Positions 45,101 to 54,346 of a DNA stretch of 64,000 nt are shown here, piece by piece. A program made the translations under genes and the position numbers. Under the pieces are notes generated by a model, which saw only the letters and a list, made by a program, of their open reading frames with translations, had not been told where the DNA came from and searched no databases. The stretch is from Rehmannia glutinosa (taxonomy: Eukaryota; Streptophyta; Magnoliopsida; Lamiales; Orobanchaceae). Positions within the stretch are counted from its first letter, which is position 1, and every line of letters starts with the position of its first letter. The DNA lies in NCBI GenBank assembly GCA_016081115.2, contig CM071930.1, forward strand, positions 33,309,641-33,373,640, read 5' to 3'.

Positions 45101-45648
45101 TCGATTCCAAAGGTCGACTTAGTTTAGGAAGCCATGGAGAAGGTCAAGCTGATCAAGGAACGGATTCGCACAGCTCAGAGCCACCAAAAGAGTTACGCGG
45201 ACAAGAGAAGAAAGGATTTGGAATTTGAAGTTGAAGATGAAGTATTTCTCAGACTCTCACCACGGAAAGGATTGATCAACCCGAAGAAAGGAAATAAGTT
45301 GAGTCCAAGATATGTTGGACCTTACAAGATTTTACAGAGAATCGGGAAGTTAGCCTATCGACTCGAGTTACTAGCACCATATGCGGGAATGCACGATGTA
45401 TTCCACGTATCGAGATTGAAGAATTATCAACCAGATCCCGAACATATCATCACTTGTGATACTCCTCCTCTAATGGAAAATTTATCCTACACCGAGAGGC
45501 CGATCTGGATCATTGATTAGCAGATACGCCAGTTGCGTAAGAGGGAGATTCCGATGGTTAAAGTGGTGTGGCAGAACCACAACCGAGACGAAGACGCAAC
45601 GTGGGAGATGGAAAAAGACATGAGGAATCAATATCCAGAACTATTCTG
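42150..45648 (+). pseudogene. Gypsy-C protease, RT, RNase H and integrase
   Basis: Protease site ILFDPGSTHSFV (about 42255-42290; D-P-G), TGA 42355, EYDVILGMNWLSAHHAQMDC. RT: STSPWGAPVLFVKKKDGTLR, YGHYEFVVMPFGLTNA, TGA 43228, VVIFIDDILVYSKS (about 43258-43299), TAG 43450, then RSFLGLAGYYRRFIQDF. RNase H: VVYSDASKEGLGAVLMQ, broken near 43780 and by a poly-T insertion at 43917-43936, then YHPGKANVVADALSRKA. Integrase: zinc-binding part to CLTCQRVKAEHQRPSG, TAG 44566, HITMDFVTDLPR, a second frame with VSDRDSRF, then a chromodomain-like end GNKLSPRYVGPYKILQRIGK. The stop is near 45646. About ten breaks in total. Confidence 0.9.
43903..43952 (-). repeat. Poly-T insert with a 16-bp duplication
   Basis: CAGATCATAAGAGCTT occurs at 43903-43918 and 43937-43952, separated by a T-run (20 T in total, 43917-43936) inside RNase H coding sequence. 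This is the footprint expected if only a poly(A) tail was inserted by target-primed reverse transcription. Confidence 0.8.
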
Positions 45649-45675
45649 AAGAGAATTTGGGGACCAAATTCTTTT

Positions 45676-45688
45676 AAGGAGGGGAGGA
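45676..45688 (+). promoter_or_regulatory. Polypurine tract of Gypsy-C
   Basis: AAGGAGGGGAGGA immediately before TGTGAAGCCCC. Confidence 0.85.
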
Positions 45689-48600
45689 TGTGAAGCCCCG
45701 ATTTTTCCGAGCATGTAATTGATCCTTTTGTCGTCTATGTATTTGATCGACTATTTTACCGCGTCACTTTGATGGGTAAATATTAATAATATATATATAT
45801 ATTATTTTTCATTTATTTCATTTTATTTATTACTTGTGATCATGATCATTTATTAATTCTATTTCGCATTTATGATCACTTGATTGATCATTATTACTAT
45901 TTTTGTATTTATTAGCCACCTTATAATTTTAAGAGACTATTTATTTTAGAGACTTTTACCTTATAGAATTAAGAATTTGATTTAGAATAAGTGATCATGA
46001 GACTTACAAGTGATCAAGGAAATCACTAATTATTTTGGAGATTGATATTATTCATCTATTATCATCAAATTTGGGACAAAAAAATATATGGAATTACCAA
46101 AATACCCCTAGGTGGACGGCAATGATGGAGTTTTTGGTGTAGAAATATCTCCCAACTCTTGTACACTTACACCTTATATTAGTCATCTTGTGTATAATTA
46201 CACCATTAATTCAAACATTATACACATCATCTTATACATAAATTTTTTATTATTAAATCTTCCAACATGTTGGAGTCTTCCCAACATTCCATTCAAACCC
46301 ATCTCATGCTCATACCTTTGACCACCAAAATGTCTCCCATGCAAGAAGCAAAATTCAAGACACAAATTAAAAAAAAAATATCTCTCACTCTCTTCCCCAT
46401 TTGGACGACCAATATGGCAAAAAATGAACAAAATTTGTTCATATCTTCAAATCTCTCTCCATATCTTCAAATCCAACACATTTTAATTTTCTAACTAATC
46501 CTCCTCCTTCTCTCTAATCTCTCTCTAAACATCATTCACATCTTCAAATCTTCAAACACCAACCCTTCATATCTTCAAATCTTCAAACACCAAATTCTTC
46601 ATATCTTCAAATCTTCAAGTACCATTTCTTCACATCTTCATATATTCAAACACAAGTCCTTCACATCTTCAAGCATACCTTCATACCTTCAAGAACATCT
46701 TCTTCCTATCATCAAACACTCTTTCTTTCTTCAAACATCTAAACCAAAACAAACATTCTTCCAACTTAAAACCATAAAATTCGAACCCCCTTACCTCAAA
46801 GGTAAGAAATTTCATTCCTCAACTTGATATCTTACTACTCATCACCTTCTCTTCTCAATTTAAGTTTGAATTTTGGATTTTGAGGTACTTAGAAGACTAC
46901 TTGAAGATATGCATGCATGGTGGTGAATTTAGAAGACTTGAAGAATAATTAGTAGTGAAATTGGACACTAGAGCCCTTCTCTCTTCTTCTTCCTATTTTC
47001 TTCAAATTTTAACACCCTTTTTCATTTTTGAAGAATAGGGGCTGACCTTAGGTGATTTTGAAGGTGAACCAAAAATTCAAAACTTGAGGCTTCAAGTAGT
47101 TTCAAATCACTTACTACACAAGGTAAAATGTAGTATTTCCAATTTTCTTATCTTCTTCTTTTTCTTCTTAATTTTTCACTCATTTTTCCTAACTCTAAAT
47201 ATTTTATATTTATTGACTTAGGGGCTGACCTAAGTGACCTCAAACCAAGTTGTGAAATTATCCTTTTTATTTCACAATTTTCCAAATTTAAGGTGGGTGG
47301 AAAAATCCTTTCAACTTCTAGGTGCTTTTGTTAAATGCATGTAGTGTTTTGATCATGAGCACTTGAGATATATATATTTTATGTATTTCATGTCAATTTT
47401 ATGTATCAAGTTATGAAATTTCTCAAATGTTGCTCAAAAATGCTATTTATTGAAATTTAGGTGCATGCATGTATAACTTAATGTTCTATTTGATGAATTC
47501 TTGTATGAATTGGACATGCATGTGTATGATCTTTGAGATTCATGTTTTGGATGGCTTATAACCTGGACAAGTCGAGCATAATGGATTAAATTTCAATTTT
47601 TGGACTTAAAATGCAAAAATAGAAAGTTTGTTGACTAAATTGCAAGAAAATAAAATTTAAGGGACCCTCTGAAAATTTTGGACATTTTAATAAAGTTTTA
47701 AGAGTTTTAAGATAAATAAAATCAACCTCTAAAAGCCCAAGGACTAGATTGTAAAATTTGAGAAGTTTAAGGGCTACTTTGCAATTTTTTAAACTGTACC
47801 ATACCTTAATTTTAAAATTTAGAAATTTCACTCTTAAGGGACTGGAAATGACATATTTTAAGTGTATTCCAAAAATCCAAGTGTTTAGAGAGCTTGGAAA
47901 TTAATTTTACTAAACTTGAGGGACCAAAGTGTAAAAGATTAAACTTGAGGATCCAAATAAATATTCCAGGACTTATTCAGCCCATGTACCTGGAAATACT
48001 AATTTAACTATAACTTAATTAAATTTTGGACCCAAGGTTCAAATTTCATAACAATTGGACCCCTAAAAGCCTTAAAGACAATTATTTCAAAACGGGACAA
48101 AAAGGAGATTTTCAAAAGTTAAGGTACCTAAATTTATTTCTTTTAAAAACGTTTTTTGTCCCAATATCCCACAAACCTTAGTGGCATTTTCCAACTGGAA
48201 TCACATTAAAAGCCCTTCCGGTTTGTGAGTTCCGTTTATTTTAAACTTAAGGCCCGAAATGATAATTTTAACAAATTTGGGGCCAATATGAGAATTTTAT
48301 AAAAACTCGACCTCAAAACTTTAAAAACCTGAATCTATGAACAATTTAGAGATTTTATGAACTGACCTCATAATTTTTCAAGGTCGTGATATTTATTTAT
48401 TCAATTTTTAACCTCAAAAGTATTGGTTTTTACAAAACGAGGCTAATTGTAAATTTTCTTTTTATCAAGGACCTAACTCAAATTATTTTCCTTTTACTAA
48501 AACAGCCCTGGACACTCTGACTTTAATTATTAATTAAAATATTTTATTTTCTCAAAAATCCCTTGACTTATCGGATCGTCTTGACCGATTAATACCCGAT

Positions 48601-49931
48601 CGCGGGGCGACTTCCTCGTCTTGCGATTTTGAATCTATAACGGGACTTATGTTCCACCTAATCTTTAAAGATATCGAGGATTGCTTATCCTTCCGATAAT
48701 CGTCTTCTTCCAAATAACTCCACTAACGCCATAATTGTCACTCGCAATTTTCGGAAATTTTCCTGAACTGTTTCCCTGAATCAATAATACTCGACTGCCT
48801 GGTTGACTACCTGAACTTGTTTTACCTTCCTGCCTGAGTCAACTTGGTGTGTCAAGCTCACAGTTGGAATGGATACGTCGTGGATGGAACGGCCGCTATT
48901 CCACTCTTTCCGGCCCCATCGCCCTAATCCCGCAACTGAGGGACGGAGTTTGTCCAAGGGAAGCGAGTCGTAGTACTTAAGGTACAATCATAATTATGAC
49001 AAATCCGAGCCTTGCTAGCTCCACTGTGGATTTTGTCTTTGCCTATGGAGCGATAAGGTGACAGGTCTTGGACCATCTTGCTCGGGAAGTTACAAGGAAG
49101 AACGAAGGAATCATTTCGATCCACACGATTCCAGAGTTAATCTGACCCGTTTGGTTGGTGCTACAAATCCGTACGCAACCGCTACTTGTATTGCATTGGT
49201 TGGCGCTACAAATCCGTACGCAACCGCTACTTGTATTGCATTGGTTGGCGCTACAAATTCGTACGCAACCATTATTTGTCTTGCATAGGATCGGCGTTAC
49301 ATTCCGTACGCAATCCTACCTGTCTTGCATGAATCACATAGTGCTTGTGTGACCACGAACTGTTTCTTAAACTGTATAATTATATTACTTAAATATTTTA
49401 TCACGACGCTTATGGACTGTGTGTGAGTTCATGGATCATATCTCACGCGTTTTCATACAACTGTTTTCTAGCATTAACTATATATCGCCACACTTGCACA
49501 CGATCACCCCATCCACTAAGATTTTTGTCTCATCACCACCTGTTTTCTAACCTTTAGATGAGGACTTTGTCGAGGATGTTGAACCGACCACGGACTGAGC
49601 TCCCGTACTCCGCTTGTTGGACTTACTATCTTCTATTGTTGATGTTGCTAGACTTGTTTCTTTTATTTGCTGTTGGACTCTTTTGTTCTCTTTTCATTTC
49701 GGTCTGTAATTGAAGGGCGTAGGACCCTTTGACTTTTAATTTGTTAGCTTTAGTTGTTTTCGGGGATGTAATTTGGATATTGTGGACTGTAAGTTGTAAC
49801 TTGTACTTGTTCTTTATTTCCGATGCTATTTGACTCTGTTCCATTAGGTTTTCGTTGATATTCGTCTAGACTGTTTGGTTTACTTGTATTTAAGTTATAG
49901 GTCGTCGTCGCGTCCCGTTTGGGGCGTGACA
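45689..49931 (+). repeat. Gypsy-C 3' LTR, 4243 bp
   Basis: Ends TGTGAAGCCCC and GGGGCGTGACA are near-inverted repeats. The LTR is unusually long and contains a CTTCAAATCTTCAAACACC-rich region (about 46450-46740), several hundred bases of A/T-rich spacer, and a 45-bp tandem repeat (49151-49329). No supported gene. The next bases belong to the Ulp1-like locus. Confidence 0.8.
49151..49329 (+). repeat. 45-bp tandem repeat in the Gypsy-C LTR
   Basis: Units at 49151-49195, 49196-49240, 49241-49285 and a degenerate fourth one, consensus beginning TTGGTTGGCGCTACAAATCC. 45 is a multiple of three, which explains the repetitive open frame there; no protein is implied. Confidence 0.9.
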
Positions 49932-50165
49932 AAATAAAATACAACAAAAAATGATTCTACAAGACATATTCAACAACCTACATAAATAAAAACTAATACA
50001 GTGAAAAAAAGATGATTCCACCATAAACATTTGTGATGAATTTAAGATGATCATTTCAAATGTTTATCTCACGTCATCTCTCAATTAACATGCATCTCCA
50101 TATATAAGCTAAACTTTTGAAACACAAATTATTTTGAGACTCTACCTTCCAGAATTAGAGCTGCT
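49932..50165. other. AT-rich spacer beyond Gypsy-C
   Basis: No coding or repeat structure recognised; presumably downstream flank of the minus-strand Ulp1-like gene. Confidence 0.5.
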
Positions 50166-51404
50166 CTAAGTATCTAATGATCTATTTTTTATTTCCAAAA
50201 AGTATTTTGACCAATTAACCCGAATTTCATTAGTTTTGTTTCCGGATAGTGCTTCAAGATAACTAAATATCTGCAACAAATAGTACATAATTAAGAAAAT
50301 AAATAATAAAAAATACAGGTAATCTAACTTGTTAAAGGAAAAAAAAAAAATTATTACCCTCATGGCAATTATCTGTAATACCTGCTCAGACTATGGTCCA
50401 CATCCAATGCATGATGTAATATCCATATTCATAATCTCCATGTTGTTTATTGCACTTCAAAAATCAATAATTAAATTTAATTACATATATGACATAATTA
50501 TTGTAGAAACTAATAAAATGTGGTTTTTGATATTCAAAAGTTGTAAATTACTTTCTTTGGGAAAAATTCATTGAAGCCTCTTTGATTTACTTGTGGATTT
50601 TCCATCCAACATATTAGATGGGGTCACAACACTAATTAAAAGAAAAATGATTTATATGAATTAATTTGTACGATCAAAACATACAATAGTAAGCTTAAAA
50701 GGATTTGTGCTACAAAGTAAACTTACCTCTGTACTACGACTTTGATATCAAAATGGGGTTTTTTGTGCAACGAACACAACCACACGACAACATTGTCCTT
50801 AGGACAAATTAGTAAGAGTTGCCAGTGTTGACTGCACTGAGAATAAAATTAGTGTGTTTTTATTTAACGAGACAAAAATATAAGTTATACTTACTAATTG
50901 ATGTAAGCTCCTATGTAAATCTATTTTCTTAAATTCTTGACATGTCTTAGAATGTATCATATGGATTCTTGTTTCTTATTTCCTGACTTTTATATAAACT
51001 GAGGTTTAAGAAATCCATACATGTCATCATTCCTCGATTATGTACTTAATTTATTCATGAACCTAACAAGTTCAAAAAAATGTTAAATATAAATCAATGA
51101 ATGTAATAAAAAATTAAATGTATAGATGATATATTGAGATACATCTAAAATTGAAGATGTACCTGAATGACCCACAATTGTATAAATGAGGTGCCGACAT
51201 ACGCGTTTCCCTGAGTAATTTACAGTACTTCCTGAAGTTGTATATTTAATGGGATATCATTATCCATGCCAAATAAAGTTGCATCCCATGGAACTTCTAA
51301 CGGATTATCGAAAAGCAAGTGGGCGACGTTAAGTAATGCAAAAATGGGATCTATGGGTTCTAGCCTATTAGAAGGTGGAACAGTTTCTTGGGTCACTCAC
51401 TATC
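50166..51404 (-). pseudogene. Exons of a transposon-type Ulp1 cysteine protease
   Basis: Four minus-strand exons with plausible splice sites. Exon 51404-51163 encodes LEPIDPIFALLNVAHLLF, VPWDATLFGMDNDIPLNI and TSFIQLWVIQ (AG before, GT after). Exon 50836-50727 encodes HWQLLLICPKDNVVVWLCSL, with the catalytic His. Exon 50454-50382 encodes GDYEYGYYIMHWMWTIV, where the nucleophile Cys expected in Y-E-C-G-Y-Y is Tyr, followed by TGA. Exon 50270-50166 is the last one (NWSKYFLEIKNRSLDT, stop 50168-50166). This C-terminal Ulp1 domain is carried by many plant CACTA and MULE transposons. A stop also lies inside the first exon after LQEVL. An earlier exon may end at about 51488. Exon borders are inferred. 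Confidence 0.75.
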
Positions 51405-51643
51405 CTAAACAAAATTTAATATTATTGTACATATACTAGATTTTAGTAAATTCAATTGTTAATAAAAGAAAAACAAAGATATACCTTGTTCAAACAATTT
51501 TGAACAATCATCTGGATTCCACTACTCAGGCCCCAAGTAATGCTAATTTGTTTTCCATAGTGGTTTCTGATAAAAATCATTCTATCCCAAAACCGGTTCG
51601 AAAAGGTGATTACTATTCCGTTACAATTGAAGAAAATGCTTAC

Positions 51644-52046
51644 TGTAACGGCCCGCCTTCCAGATCGACGACTGTCCCCACAAACCAACACAAGTCTTCC
51701 CAGCGCGCTTTGTCCTCACTCACGCGCACCCTGAGAGCAGCTTCCCAGGGGGTCACCCATCATGACATTGCTCCGGGCCAAGCGCTCTTAACTTCGGAGT
51801 TTTTACATGATGAGCACCAGAAAAGAAGATGCATCTTGTTGGTATGAGTAGTACCTATCAAATCTTTTAAGCTCTCCTCAACTGTATAGTCCCATACCTA
51901 CACAGTCTCAGAATCTCCTCTTATTCGGGTGTGGGATCAGTTCATTCATGTCCCCCTCTGCCTAGAAGCCTGCCAGGAGCCGCTCCTTGTCCGTGCCTTC
52001 TTGCACCGGCGATCACTCCCCGCCCTCTTCGGCCCCGGGCGTCACA
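51644..52046 (-). repeat. TRIM 3' LTR
   Basis: 403 bp. The 5S-like stretch lies at 51741-51801 on the minus strand. Confidence 0.93.
51741..51801 (-). promoter_or_regulatory. 5S rRNA-like pol III promoter in the TRIM LTR (left copy)
   Basis: AACTCCGAAGTTAAG with GCTTGG (box A region), then GATGGGTGACC and CCTGGGAAG (box C region). Box spacing equals that of plant 5S genes. The 5' third of 5S rRNA is absent, so it is not a functional rRNA gene. Confidence 0.88.
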
Positions 52047-52103
52047 TGCCCACCAGCTTCCGCTTGGTTCATCCCCGAACCACACCGTACTAGGAGAGGT
52101 CCC

Positions 52104-52115
52104 GCTCTGATACCA
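52104..52115 (-). promoter_or_regulatory. TRIM primer-binding site
   Basis: Minus strand TGGTATCAGAGC, perfect tRNA-iMet type, two bases after the LTR ending at 52118. Confidence 0.9.
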
Positions 52116-52117
52116 TC

Positions 52118-52520
52118 TGTAACGGCCCGCCTTCCAGATCGACGACTGTCCCCACAAACCAACACAAGTCTTCCCAACGCGCTTTGTCCTCACTCACGCG
52201 CACCCTGAGAGCAGCTTCCCAGGGGGTCACCCATCATGACATTGCTCCGGGCCAAGCGCGCTTAACTTCGGAGTTTTTACATGATGAGCACCAGAAAAGA
52301 AGATGCATCTTGTTGGTATGAGTAGTACCTATCAAATCTTTTAAGCTCTCCTCAACTGTATAGTCCCATACCTACACAGTCTCAGAATCTCCTCTTATTC
52401 GGGTGTGGGATCAGTTCATTCATGTCCCCCTCTGCCTAGAAGCCTGCCAGGAGTCGCTCCTTGTCCGTGCCTTCTTGCACCGGCGATCACTCCCCGCCCT
52501 CTTCGGCCCCGGGCGTCACA
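52118..52520 (-). repeat. TRIM 5' LTR
   Basis: 403 bp, nearly identical to the other LTR (differences seen near 52174, 52259 and 52454). Confidence 0.93.
52215..52275 (-). promoter_or_regulatory. 5S rRNA-like pol III promoter in the TRIM LTR (right copy)
   Basis: Same boxes as at 51741-51801. As the 5' LTR of the minus-strand element, this copy would be the one driving transcription. Confidence 0.88.
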
Positions 52521-53785
52521 CTTACCAACAACGACTCGCTTGAATTTTCCTACTCTTTGATTGGAAGGGTTATTTTGGAAAAAGGTAACAAGCCATGGGC
52601 GACTATGCTTTTGCATAAACGTCTATCTGAACTATGGGGTATTAAGAATGACTGGAAATTAATTCCCTTGGAAAGGGATTTTTATCGATCTCAGGCTCAG
52701 CAACGCACTAATTGGACGCTTAACCCTGGTACTATCCGTCTATCTCCATGGCTGTTGCTACGACGAGATCTTCGTCGATGGTGACTTCAACCCTTATAAG
52801 GTACAAACCTCCGTGGCCAGCGTTCGGGTACCCATTTTTGAACTCAGTTTGTAATACTGGGACCCCAATAACATCATGGGGATTGCCAATGCTCTTGGGA
52901 ATCCATTACAAATTGATCAGCGCTCACTGGATGGTTCTTTGGGTCATTTCGTTCGGGTTCTGGTGGACATTGATCTCTCTAAGCCGTTGGAACAACACAT
53001 CATGGTAGAACGCACTGGCAAGTGCTCTTTGGTTTCCGTCAGTTATGAAAAATTCCCTCAGTTTTGCTTGAGGTGTAGTGTTACGGGACACTCAACAGCT
53101 TCTTGTCGTCTTAATAATGAGGGTAATACGACTACGGAAGGGCGTGCATCACCGGCCCAGAGACGCTCACGAGAGCCTGCTACTCGCCATAATTCAGTGC
53201 AGCGAGGGCGTTCCGGGGTTCGTAGAGTTTATCGTCCTGTTCAGCAGGACAAGGGCAAGGCCGTTGATGACTCAGTGGGAAATACGGGTTCGGATATGCG
53301 CACAGGATCTCCCCCTCGCGCCATAGTCACTTGCTCTACGGACATCCATCTTGGTAACACCTTTGAGGCTCTTGGTTTAGTCGACTCCCAGGATCAGCAA
53401 TCCGCAGATTACCAAGCCGTGTATACAGCGAGGGAGTCATCTCCAAAGGCCAATACTGGAACGGTCTCCACCATTATGCCTATTACGGTTCAGTATCCTT
53501 TGCAGAAGCCTATTCGTGCTTTGATCCGTGCTTTTCGGGACAACTCCTTGGATTCGGCTAACGATAGAATTCTCCGGAAAGTTACGTCGGGGCCGTCGCC
53601 CCCTGCTCCTGCAGTTACTATTGAACCGGAGAGCTCAGAACCACACGAGATGGACTTTGCAGCTTCCAAGACATGGGCAGATTATGCAGATGAAGTGGGT
53701 CATTCCCAATCGTCAGACTCCGCTACGCACCACACGCGTGTTTTTACCGTGCGATCGTCATGGGCGCCACCACCCCATCGTCTCA

Positions 53786-54346
53786 ATGAATTGCATCTTC
53801 TGGAACATCCGGGGGATCGGGAACGTTGCATCTCGCAATGTTCTTAAGGCTTCATGTCAAAAGCATAAACCTTCTATATTGGCTATCTGTGAGCCCAAGG
53901 TTGACATTTCGGCAATTTCTAATTCTTATTGGCATAGCTTGGGTTTGACTTTCGTGCCTCAAAACTTTAGGGATAATGGCCGGGGCAGATATTTGGGTTT
54001 TTCGCGATTCCACTATCTCAATAGTTAATCAGGTCTGGTCTTCTAACCAATGTATTGTGTTGCAAGTTCAATTTGGTTCTTTGGTTTTTCATGTTGCTTT
54101 TGCTCATGGTTTATGTGATTACATTGCACGACGTGCGCTTTGGTTGGATTTGAGGAATTTGGGTCTTCGACCGTTGATTGTTGGGGATTTTAACGTGGTT
54201 TTGGGACATCATGAGCGCTCGCGCAATGATACTCTTTCCCAAGCCTCTTTTCAGGATTTCAGGGACTTCATGGAGGATCTTTGGTTTGTTTGCGGTGCCG
54301 ACTACAGGGAATTCATTTACTTGGTGCTCCCCCCGCAGGCATCTAT
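53786..54346 (+). pseudogene. LINE-4 ORF2, N-terminal endonuclease half
   Basis: ATG 53786 (MNCIFWNIRGIGNVASRNVL), then KPSILAICEPKVDISAISNS, an extra base near 53980, QVWSSNQCIVLQVQFGSLVF, LIVGDFNVVLGHHERSRNDT and NSFTWCSPR-type wording disturbed by frameshifts near 54168 and 54284. It is cut at 54346 by Gypsy-B after TCTAT. The missing remainder would lie right of the Gypsy-B 3' LTR. Confidence 0.85.

Larger units (their letters stand above)
40597..49931 (+). mobile_element. Gypsy-C: 5'-truncated Ty3/gypsy element with a 4.2-kb LTR
   Basis: Acidic ORF tail, leader, gag, protease, RT, RNase H, integrase, PPT, then a 3' LTR of 4243 bp. The 5' LTR and primer site are lacking: the element joins LINE-3 at about 40596. 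The order PR-RT-RH-IN and the long LTR fit the Tekay/Del type. Many in-frame stops, mostly single substitutions, lie in an otherwise well preserved frame. Confidence 0.85.
51644..52520 (-). mobile_element. Cassandra-like TRIM with 5S rRNA promoter sequences
   Basis: 877-bp element with two 403-bp LTRs (51644-52046 and 52118-52520; TGTAACGGCCC...GGGCGTCACA), an internal part of only 71 bp, and a 5-bp TSD CTTAC (51639-51643, 52521-52525). The minus strand has a primer site TGGTATCAGAGC (52115-52104) two bases from the 5' LTR. Each LTR contains, on the minus strand, CTCCGAAGTTAAG and, 25 bases on, GATGGGTGACC then CCTGGGAAG, the same order and spacing as in plant 5S rRNA. These features define Cassandra TRIMs. 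By eye the LTRs differ at about three positions, so it looks recent. It cannot encode protein and would rely on other elements. Confidence 0.93.
51508..53847 (+). pseudogene. LINE-4 ORF1 (5'-truncated, TRIM-interrupted)
   Basis: LINE homology begins about 51508-51520, within the Ulp1-like locus. ORF1 reads FSIVVSDKNHSIPKPVRKGD, is interrupted at 51643 by the TRIM, and resumes at 52526 (FSYSLIGRVILEKGNKPW). A replaced stretch at about 52750-52788 contains a small hairpin (CGACGA-GATCT-TCGTCG). The rest is open from 52876 to 53847: SLDGSLGHFVRVLVDIDLSK, knuckle FCLRCSVTGHSTASC (about 53061-53105), QRRSREPATRHNSVQRGRS, ADYADEVGHSQSSDSATHHT. The frame runs 60 bases past the ORF2 start. Confidence 0.87.

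Noticed and set aside
51741..52275. Possible 5S rRNA genes
   Set aside because: Only the promoter-containing part of 5S is present, twice, inside the LTRs of a TSD-bounded TRIM; the 5' part of 5S rRNA is missing.
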